Of a stretch of 64,000 bases of DNA, positions 56,627 through 64,000 are shown in pieces. The position numbers were made by a program, and so were the translations under genes. The notes under the pieces were generated by a model that saw nothing but the letters and a program-made list of their open reading frames with translations, made no database searches and had not been told where the DNA came from. How positions within the stretch are numbered: the first letter of the stretch is position 1; every line of letters starts with the position of its first letter. The stretch comes from Chromatiales bacterium (GTDB lineage: Bacteria; Pseudomonadota; Gammaproteobacteria; Steroidobacterales; Woeseiaceae), in contig SHLT01000001.1 of NCBI GenBank assembly GCA_004282875.1, positions 1 to 64,000 of the forward strand, given 5' to 3'.

Positions 56627-59010
56627 TTCAGGTTTTCCTCGAACAGTTTGAAGATGCGTCGGTATTCATCCAGCCAGCTTTCGGGGTGGACGAAGCCATG
56701 GGGGTCCCGAGGATACAGCGCAATCTCGAAGTTTTCCTTCTTGAGTTCGATCAGCCGCTGCACGACGAGCACGGAGTCCTGGAAGAACACGTTGTCGTCC
56801 TGCATGCCGGCCGCGATCAACAGGGGATCCTGCAGGCCCTCCACGAAGTTGATCGGGGAGCTGATGTAATAGGCGTCCGGGTCGAGGCCGGGGGTGTTGA
56901 GGATGTTGGATGTGTAGCCATGGTTGTAATGTGCCCAGTCGGCCACGGGCCGCAAGGCCGCACCGGCCTGGAAGACACCCGGAGCCTGGAACATGGCGAC
57001 GAAGGTCATGAAGCCCCCGTAAGAGCCGCCATAGATGCCAACGCGGTCGCGGTCGACGCCGTAGCTCTCAACGATATAGTCGACACCGTCGATGAAGTCC
57101 TCGAGCTCGGGCACGCCCATACGGCGGTAGATCGCAGTGCGCCAGTCGCGGCCGTAGCCTTCCGATGCCCGATAGTCCATGTCGATGACCACGTAGCCCT
57201 GCTGCGTCAGCAGGTTGTGAAACATGCCCTCACGGAAGTAATAGGGCCAGCCCATGTCCGAGTTCTGCGTATAGCCGGCACCATGCACGAACATGACCGC
57301 TGGATAGTCACGGTCGGGGTCATGATCGTCGGGCAGGTAGATCTTCGTATAGATTGGCGCATCGGCATGCGATGACGGAATCTCGATGATTGCCGGTTCC
57401 TGCCAGTCGATGGCCTTGTATGCGTCGCTCATCGTATCGGTAATCTGGCGGGCGGCGGCCCCCGGCTTGTTGTCCTGGACGTAGAGCTCGGGGTGTCGAT
57501 TGATCGTTGAGTGCGTGATCAGCAGCTTCGATTCATCGGGCGACACGCTCACCTCGTTGAGACCGCCCAGACGGGTGAGCTGCTGTGCCTCGCCACTCGC
57601 GACATCCAAACGCCAGATTTCGTAGATTCCCGGATGCTCGACATTGGCCTGGTAATAGATGAATTTGCCCGACGGGCCGAGCGCCGGATCGAATACCACG
57701 TGCTGTCCAGCGACGACCGCTTTGCTGCGGCGCTGGTCCAGGTGTTTCGTGTAGATCCCAAGGTAGCCGTGATCTTCACTGAGGAACCACAGGCTCTTGT
57801 TGTCCTTGAGCCAGCCATGGCCCCGGTGATAGGGGTTGATCCAGGCCTCATCAGTCGCGCGGTGCTGACTGACGAGTTTCCTGCCGTCGAAGTCGACCGT
57901 CGCAATCCAGCGATCCTTGTTGTCGTTGGCATGCACCCACAGGACCACTTCCGAGCCATCAGGCGACCACTGCGTCGACCAGATCTGGACAGGCCTCGAC
58001 TCAGGCGCCTCGAGGCGCTTCTCTGCTTTTTCCCGATCTTCGCCGAGCTCGACGAAGTGTTCGATGGCGGCCTCGCGCAAGTCGGCGAGCGGGTCCGTGT
58101 CGATACCGGGCAGTTCGCCCAGGTCGATTTCATGTTTCTCGCCCGAATCGAGGTCGACCAGCCAGACAGTATGCGCTGCCGGCGGGTTGCGGCCGACGCG
58201 CGTGCGAACGTCGCGTGTTTCGACATAGCCGCTCGCCGTAACGTAGTTCGGCATGCTGCCGGTCTTGCCGTTGTTGGCGTCGGCGGCTGCCGTCACAACA
58301 ATCAACCGGCGGCCGTCCGGAGATAGTGCAAGATCCTGCGATTCGATACTGTCGCCAAAATAGATCGGCGCGGCGCTCAGTGCCTCATCGAGCTCATAAA
58401 GAGACGCATTACGAGTACGCGCCTCTTCCTCGTCTTTTTCTGCCTTGCGTATCTGGCTGTAGAGGCGCTCGTGGCGTTGCCGCAGGACGTCAAAATCTTC
58501 GTCCTCACCGGGGTCATCCTCGAAACGAACGTTGCTTACCTGCTCGATAAACCCGGTGGCCCGGTCGAACAGGAACACCTGTCCATCGCGCTCGAACGCC
58601 ACGCGACCGTCGTTCATGAACATCGGTCCGGACTCTTCAGCAGCTGTGCGTGTCACCTGGCGAACCTCGTCGCCATCGCTTACAAAAACATCGCCGGAGT
58701 AGGTCCAGGCGTGCGCATCGCCAGCCTCGCTGTAGACGACTGACGAACGGGAGACTTTCGACCAGTCACGTTCGGCGATCTGTGCAATAGCGCCGTCGCT
58801 ACTGTCGACGGCATGCAGGTCCCGCAGTTCCGAGCCCTGCCGCTTGAGCCGAAAATATACGGTGCGATTATCGGGGCCCCAGTATGCGTCTTCCGGCGGA
58901 TTGCCGAGCCAGTCCGGGTCGGCCATGATCTGCTCGAGCGTCAGATTCTGTGCCGCGGCGAGGGCGGGAGTTAAGGCGAACAGGCATAGAGTTACTGCGC
59001 GAAACGTCAT
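56623..59010 (-). CDS. S9 family prolyl oligopeptidase
   Basis: Start reassigned to MTFRAVTL; GIYGGSYGGFMTF, FVHGAGYTQNSDMGWPYYF. Confidence 0.92.
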   Translation of the reverse strand: MTFRAVTLCLFALTPALAAAQNLTLEQIMADPDWLGNPPEDAYWGPDNRTVYFRLKRQGSELRDLHAVDSSDGAIAQIAERDWSKVSRSSVVYSEAGDAHAWTYSGDVFVSDGDEVRQVTRTAAEESGPMFMNDGRVAFERDGQVFLFDRATGFIEQVSNVRFEDDPGEDEDFDVLRQRHERLYSQIRKAEKDEEEARTRNASLYELDEALSAAPIYFGDSIESQDLALSPDGRRLIVVTAAADANNGKTGSMPNYVTASGYVETRDVRTRVGRNPPAAHTVWLVDLDSGEKHEIDLGELPGIDTDPLADLREAAIEHFVELGEDREKAEKRLEAPESRPVQIWSTQWSPDGSEVVLWVHANDNKDRWIATVDFDGRKLVSQHRATDEAWINPYHRGHGWLKDNKSLWFLSEDHGYLGIYTKHLDQRRSKAVVAGQHVVFDPALGPSGKFIYYQANVEHPGIYEIWRLDVASGEAQQLTRLGGLNEVSVSPDESKLLITHSTINRHPELYVQDNKPGAAARQITDTMSDAYKAIDWQEPAIIEIPSSHADAPIYTKIYLPDDHDPDRDYPAVMFVHGAGYTQNSDMGWPYYFREGMFHNLLTQQGYVVIDMDYRASEGYGRDWRTAIYRRMGVPELEDFIDGVDYIVESYGVDRDRVGIYGGSYGGFMTFVAMFQAPGVFQAGAALRPVADWAHYNHGYTSNILNTPGLDPDAYYISSPINFVEGLQDPLLIAAGMQDDNVFFQDSVLVVQRLIELKKENFEIALYPRDPHGFVHPESWLDEYRRIFKLFEENLK

Positions 59011-59029
59011 TTCTGCTCCAAGTGAGGTT

Positions 59030-61183
59030 TTAGCTGTTTTGCCGTGGTGGCAGTCCCGTATGTTGCGACAGGGCTTTGCCTTTGCGAAGACGCTTTTCAT
59101 GGGCGGCCCGCGTGTTCTTGCGACGCGCGGAATCGCGAACTTCGCGGTCGCTCGGTTGCTGCACGGGTACCAGCTGGTTCTCGCCCGATCCGATCAGGCG
59201 ACCGAGGCCCATTTCCCGGAGTGCCTCGCGTATCAGCGGCCAGTTCTTCGGATCGTGATAGCGCAGCAGAGCTTTGTGCAAGCGACGTTTCTCCGGGCTC
59301 TTGACCGTCTCGACCGGGTCGCTCTTGTAAGTCACCTTGCGCAGCGGGTTCTTGCGGGAGTGGTACATCGCGGTCGCGGTCGCCATGGGGGACGGGTAGA
59401 ACGCCTGGACCTGGTCGGCACGGAAGTCGTTCTGCTTCAGCCACAGCGCGAGGTTGACCATGTCCTCGTCCGTGGTGCCCGGGTGTGCGGCGATGAAGTA
59501 GGGAATCAGGTACTGCTCCTTGCCGGCTTCCTTCGAGAACTGTTCGAACAGTTCCTTGAAGCGGTCGTAGGAGCCGATCCCGGGTTTCATCATCTTGTCG
59601 AGCGGACCGCTCTCGGTATGCTCCGGTGCAATCTTCAGATAACCGCCGACATGATGCGTGACAAGTTCCTTCACGTACTCGGGGTCCTCGACGGCGAGGT
59701 CGTAGCGCAGACCCGACGCGATCAGCACCTTCTTAACGCCCGGGATTTCACGTGCCTTACGGTAAAGCGCCGTCAGTGAAGAGTGGTCGGTATTGAGGTT
59801 GCTGCAGATGCCCGGGAAAACGCAGCTCGGCCGCCTGCATGCCGCCTCGATTTCCGGGCTCTTGCAGGCCAGCCTGTACATGTTGGCAGTCGGTCCACCC
59901 AGGTCGGAAATAACGCCCGTAAAGCCCGGGACCGAGTCCCGGATCTTCTCGATTTCCTCGAGAATGGATTCCTCGGAGCGATTCTGGATGATGCGCCCTT
60001 CATGTTCGGTGATCGAACAGAAAGTACAGCCACCGAAACAGCCGCGCATGATGTTCACCGAAAAGCGGATCATCTCGTAGGCAGGAATGCGCTCGTCGCC
60101 GTATGACGTGTGTGGCACGCGCGTAAACGGCATGCCGAACACGTAGTCCATTTCGTCCGTCGTCAGCGGCTGTGCGGGTGGGTTGATCCAGAGGTCACGA
60201 TCCCCGTGTGCCTGCACCAGCGCGCGCGCGTTTCCGGGATTGGTTTCCAGGTGCAGGACGCGATTGGCGTGTGCGTACAGGACAGCATCGTTACGGACTT
60301 TCTCGAACGAAGGCAGGCGAATCACCGAGCGGTCGCGATTGCGTTTCGCATCGGGGACGAAGCGCAACACGTTGTCAGTATCGAACGTCTCTTCTTGCGC
60401 CGTGCCGCACTGGGCACTTTCCTGCGTATTGACGTACGGGCTGACAATCTGGTCGATACGCCCGGGGCGGTCGATGCGTGTCGAGTTGATCTCCCACCAG
60501 CCCTCGGGCTTGTCATTGCGCATGAACGCCGTACCGCGGATGTCCGGGATGTCGGCAAGCCGCTCGCCGCGTGCGATGCGATGCGACAAGTCGAGAATGG
60601 CGCGTTCGGCATTGCCGTATACGAGCATGTCGGCACTGGCGTCGACGAGAATGGAGCGGCGCACGCTGTCCTGCCAGTAGTCGTAGTGCGCGATCCGTCG
60701 CAGCGAGGCTTCGATGCCGCCGAGAATGACGGGTACGTCGCCATACGCCTCCTTACAGCGTTGGGAATACGCGAGCGAGCAGCGGTCAGGACGCTTGCCG
60801 CCGATACCGCCAGGCGTATACGCGTCGTCGTTCCTGACCTTCCGGTCCGCCGTGTAGCGGTTGATCATCGAATCCATGTTGCCGGCCGCAACGCCGAAAT
60901 ACAGGTTCGGCCGGCCCAGAGCCTCGAATGCGTCCTTCGACTGCCAGTCGGGCTGGGCGATGATGCCCACACGGAAGCCATTGGCCTCGAGCAGCCGACC
61001 GATAACCGCCATGCCGAACGATGGATGATCGACGTACGCATCGCCCGTGACGATGATGATGTCGCAGGAGTCCCAGCCCAGGGCATCCATTTCCTCACGT
61101 GACATCGGCAACTGCGGGGCCGTGCCGAAGCATTCAGCCCAGTAGTTGTTGTAATCGTAGAGTGCGGTGGTCGATGAGCGCAT
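59030..61183 (-). CDS. YgiQ family radical SAM protein
   Basis: Start reassigned to [50 protein letters not shown]. Confidence 0.93.
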   Translation of the reverse strand: MRSSTTALYDYNNYWAECFGTAPQLPMSREEMDALGWDSCDIIIVTGDAYVDHPSFGMAVIGRLLEANGFRVGIIAQPDWQSKDAFEALGRPNLYFGVAAGNMDSMINRYTADRKVRNDDAYTPGGIGGKRPDRCSLAYSQRCKEAYGDVPVILGGIEASLRRIAHYDYWQDSVRRSILVDASADMLVYGNAERAILDLSHRIARGERLADIPDIRGTAFMRNDKPEGWWEINSTRIDRPGRIDQIVSPYVNTQESAQCGTAQEETFDTDNVLRFVPDAKRNRDRSVIRLPSFEKVRNDAVLYAHANRVLHLETNPGNARALVQAHGDRDLWINPPAQPLTTDEMDYVFGMPFTRVPHTSYGDERIPAYEMIRFSVNIMRGCFGGCTFCSITEHEGRIIQNRSEESILEEIEKIRDSVPGFTGVISDLGGPTANMYRLACKSPEIEAACRRPSCVFPGICSNLNTDHSSLTALYRKAREIPGVKKVLIASGLRYDLAVEDPEYVKELVTHHVGGYLKIAPEHTESGPLDKMMKPGIGSYDRFKELFEQFSKEAGKEQYLIPYFIAAHPGTTDEDMVNLALWLKQNDFRADQVQAFYPSPMATATAMYHSRKNPLRKVTYKSDPVETVKSPEKRRLHKALLRYHDPKNWPLIREALREMGLGRLIGSGENQLVPVQQPSDREVRDSARRKNTRAAHEKRLRKGKALSQHTGLPPRQNS

Positions 61184-61261
61184 CGGTCGGTGCCGGCTGG
61201 AGGGCTGGGCATTATAACCGTCCAATGAAAGCCATGTGGAAATCTGCGAGAATTGAGGGCT

Positions 61262-61933
61262 ATGGCCGACAGCACTGTAGTTCAGCTCAAGCGACGCGGC
61301 ACGCGGCCGCGTGGCGAGCAGACTCGCAGGAAAATTCTCGATGCCACGCTGCGCGTCGTTGCCAGTGAAGGCGTCCGCGGCGCAACGCACCGGGCTATTG
61401 CCAGGGAAGCGGGTGTTCAGCTCTCGCTCACGACCTACTACTTTCGGGACCTGAACGAGCTTATCTCGCTCGCGTTCGAGTCCCTGATGGCAACAGACTA
61501 TGGCGATATGGCCGGGCGCTGGCGCCGCGCTTTCAGGTACCTCGACCGGTTTTCTGCCCGGGACCTGGGCGATGCCCGAATCCGCGAACGTATCGTGGAC
61601 TACTGCACGAAACGCATCGTTGACCATATTCGTCGCGGTTTACTCGAATATCCGGAGTTTCTTGCGGTTGAGCATCATGTTTTCTATGACGCGCTCAACG
61701 ACGAACGCCTGCAGGCGCTCTCACAACTGCACCGCAAGCGCCTGTTGATGCCGCTCGTTCGTTTTTGCGAGTACTTCAACCTGGCGGATCCGGAGACCGA
61801 TGCCAGCCTGCTGTTCGGCACGATTACTCGGCTGGAATACCAGGCGCTGCCGGCGGCACCGGATAACATCGATTTCAAGGCAATCAGAAACGAAGTCCGT
61901 CGCATTGTGGGCTGGATCGTAAACTCAAACTGA
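61262..61933 (+). CDS. TetR family transcriptional regulator
   Basis: [45 protein letters not shown]. Confidence 0.9.
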   Translation: MADSTVVQLKRRGTRPRGEQTRRKILDATLRVVASEGVRGATHRAIAREAGVQLSLTTYYFRDLNELISLAFESLMATDYGDMAGRWRRAFRYLDRFSARDLGDARIRERIVDYCTKRIVDHIRRGLLEYPEFLAVEHHVFYDALNDERLQALSQLHRKRLLMPLVRFCEYFNLADPETDASLLFGTITRLEYQALPAAPDNIDFKAIRNEVRRIVGWIVNSN

Positions 61934-61943
61934 GAATCCCAAA

Positions 61944-63344
61944 ATGACAGAACCCGCAACTCCAATTTCCGCAGCGCCCGATTACTCATCCATGCTCGCG
62001 GACCTGAGAGCGACGTTCGAAACCGAGCGTACGCGCAGCCTCTCGTGGCGCACCGAACAGCTGACAGCGCTGGAGCGCATGATGGTCGAATGCGAACAGG
62101 AATTAATGGACGCGCTCAAGGCCGATCTCGGCAAGGCGCCCCAGGAAGCCTGGGCGACTGAAATATCCTTTGTCGCAGCCGACGCGGCCTATTGCCGCAA
62201 GCACCTGAAGCGCTGGACGCGGGCACGCAAGGTGCGAACGCCGATACTCGGGCAGCCGGGTAAGAGCTGGCTGCAGCCAGAGCCGCTTGGCGTCGTGCTG
62301 ATCATAGGCGCGTGGAACTACCCGCTACAGCTCACGCTCGCCGGGTTGGCCGCGGCTATCGCGGCCGGCAATTGCGCCGTCGTCAAACCATCGGAATTGT
62401 CACCCGCGATGTCGGGTGTCATCGCGCGCCGCGTTCCCGAGTATCTCGACGCGGACTGCGTCAAGATCGTCGAAGGCGCGGTACCCGAGACAACCGCGCT
62501 GCTTGAGCTTGCCTGGGACCACATTCTGTACACGGGCGGCGGAACTGTTGGCCGTATTGTAATGAGCGCTGCGGCGAAGCACCTTACGCCCGTGACGCTC
62601 GAGCTCGGCGGCAAGAGTCCCTGCGTGGTGATGCCGGACGCTGACCTGCTAACCACGGCACGCCGCATCGCCTGGGGGAAATTCACGAACGCGGGACAGA
62701 CCTGTATCGCACCGGATTACATTGTCACCGATGCCGAGACCGAAAGCAGACTGGTGCCGCTGCTCGAGCAGGCGATTACCGAGATGTTCGGTGAGAATCC
62801 CGAATCATCCGAGTCGTACGGGCGCATTGTGAACGACCGGCACTTCGACCGGCTGGCAGGCCTTATCGGGTCGGGTGAGGTGGCTGTCGGCGGGCAGACC
62901 AGCGCCGAGTCACGGTACATCGCTCCGACGGTCCTCACGGGCGTATCGCCCGACAGCCCGGTTATGCAGCAGGAAATATTTGGCCCGATTCTGCCGGTGT
63001 TGCGCGTCGACGACCTGGAAGGGGCAATACGTTTTATTCGTGCGGCAGACAAGCCGTTGGCCGCCTATATTTTCACGAAAGACTCGGCCAACGAGGCGCG
63101 TTTCCTCGAGATGGTGAGCTGCGGCAACGCCTGCGTGAATGACACCATGATGTTCATGACCGTCGACGAACTGCCTTTCGGCGGTGTCGGGCCCAGCGGC
63201 ATGGGCAGTTATTCAGGCGAATACGGCTTCAGGACATTCAGCCACTTGAAGGCCGTGATGAAGCGCGGCTGGTGGCCTGATCCGGCGCTGCGCTATGCGC
63301 CGTTCACCGAGACGAAGTTCAAATTGCTGCGCAAACTCCGCTGA
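61944..63344 (+). CDS. Aldehyde dehydrogenase (class 3 / coniferyl-aldehyde DH-like)
   Basis: GAWNYPLQLTLAGLAAAIAAGNCAVVKPSE, ELGGKSPCVVMPDAD, NAGQTCIAPDYI. Confidence 0.92.
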   Translation: MTEPATPISAAPDYSSMLADLRATFETERTRSLSWRTEQLTALERMMVECEQELMDALKADLGKAPQEAWATEISFVAADAAYCRKHLKRWTRARKVRTPILGQPGKSWLQPEPLGVVLIIGAWNYPLQLTLAGLAAAIAAGNCAVVKPSELSPAMSGVIARRVPEYLDADCVKIVEGAVPETTALLELAWDHILYTGGGTVGRIVMSAAAKHLTPVTLELGGKSPCVVMPDADLLTTARRIAWGKFTNAGQTCIAPDYIVTDAETESRLVPLLEQAITEMFGENPESSESYGRIVNDRHFDRLAGLIGSGEVAVGGQTSAESRYIAPTVLTGVSPDSPVMQQEIFGPILPVLRVDDLEGAIRFIRAADKPLAAYIFTKDSANEARFLEMVSCGNACVNDTMMFMTVDELPFGGVGPSGMGSYSGEYGFRTFSHLKAVMKRGWWPDPALRYAPFTETKFKLLRKLR

Positions 63345-63369
63345 CGCCGTGACACCGCAAGTGACGGCG
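63345..63369 (+). terminator. Possible stem-loop CGCCGT...ACGGCG downstream of the aldehyde dehydrogenase
   Basis: 6-bp arms immediately 3' of the stop; no long T-tract. Confidence 0.35.
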
Positions 63370-63504
63370 CCTCTTATGTGATGTGCGTCTCAGTTAGTGC
63401 CATGAACCGCCCCGCAAACAGCGCTTTTGTGAATGACGCCACATTCGTAGCGTGACCTTGCAAGTATGTTCGAGGCAATCTGCGATAAACGATTTCGGTG
63501 AGTC

Positions 63505-63789
63505 ATGCAGTTAAATTCCGAACTTCTCGAGCGCGCGCCTTTGGTGTGGCTTCTGTTAGGCCTGCTGATGATCTCGGGTGGCCTGTACCTTGGCTTTGAT
63601 CATGGCCTTACGATTTTCTACATGCTGGTCGGCGTGTTTTGCAGCCTGTACGGTCCGTTACTGTTTTTCTTCAAGCGTCGCGAGCAACCAAACCGGTCGC
63701 CAAGACCCCTATCGCGCGAGTTCATCTCTGCCGGTGCCACGGTCATCATGCCAACACCCGACCAGTACGATGAGGACAGGCAGCAGTAG
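63505..63789 (+). CDS. Small two-TM membrane protein
   Basis: 94 aa; LVWLLLGLLMISGGLYLGF, IFYMLVGVFCSLYGPLLFFF. Confidence 0.55.
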   Translation: MQLNSELLERAPLVWLLLGLLMISGGLYLGFDHGLTIFYMLVGVFCSLYGPLLFFFKRREQPNRSPRPLSREFISAGATVIMPTPDQYDEDRQQ

Positions 63790-63828
63790 TCTGAGCGGCG
63801 CTCGTCGACGGCGTAAGCGGCCTGTCGA

Positions 63829-64000
63829 TCAATTGCCCAGGATCTTGCGCTTGAGCGCCCTTCCTACGATGCGCAGTTTGTTCCGCGTGTCGAAGCGCTT
63901 CAGGTTGGTCTGAACCGTACCCACCGTAAATTGCGTCTTCTTGCTGTAATCAATATGCACGTTGACGAGCACCGGCTTGTCGTCACCTGAAGCTGCAAGC
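63829..64000 (-). CDS. C-terminal fragment, possibly a thiamine-pyrophosphate-binding enzyme (acetolactate synthase-like)
   Basis: Reverse-strand LAASGDDKPVLVNVHIDYSKKTQFTVGTVQTNLKRFDTRNKLRIVGRALKRKILGN*; truncated by the window edge. Confidence 0.5.
   Translation of the reverse strand, partial: LAASGDDKPVLVNVHIDYSKKTQFTVGTVQTNLKRFDTRNKLRIVGRALKRKILGN

Noticed and set aside
61184-61627. N-terminal extension of the YgiQ ORF
   Set aside because: Overlaps the divergent TetR gene and lacks family similarity; start at 61183 fits YgiQ.
1-64000. CRISPR array, prophage, transposon or RNA genes
   Set aside because: No spaced short direct repeats, no transposase/integrase/phage proteins, and no tRNA/rRNA recognised by eye; a tRNAscan/Infernal run would settle this.

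Overview
64 kb window of a GC-rich bacterial chromosome, probably a marine-type gammaproteobacterium (inference from gene content, no rRNA present). It is densely coding. I recognise no rRNA, tRNA, CRISPR array, prophage or transposase. Main blocks: an oligopeptide-binding lipoprotein; a compact 5-gene operon (DUF6502, DUF5666 lipoprotein, TPR/outer-membrane barrel, GT2 synthase, wHTH) that looks like an exopolysaccharide synthesis/export unit; a heme-motif porin plus cytochrome lipoprotein divergent from a coupled ECF sigma / anti-sigma / S8-protease operon; an arginase, an M16 protease and a large lamin-tail/ExeM-like nuclease; a DUF2628-pilin fusion; a MoxR-DUF58-DUF4350-DUF4129-SpoIIM-RDD operon; a PhnD-like binding protein overlapping a GGDEF/degenerate-EAL protein; a LuxR + kinase/phospho-lyase fusion operon divergent from gabT-racemase-gabD; and assorted lipid, peptide and transport metabolism. 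Best candidates for undescribed biology: the sigma/anti-sigma/S8 cascade, where the anti-sigma C-terminus resembles a subtilase propeptide and the protease seems to lack the oxyanion Asn; the DUF2628-pilin fusion; the GT2/TPR-barrel exopolysaccharide operon; the binding-protein/c-di-GMP pair; and the kinase/phospho-lyase catabolic locus. All functional calls come from reading the translations by eye; no database search was run.
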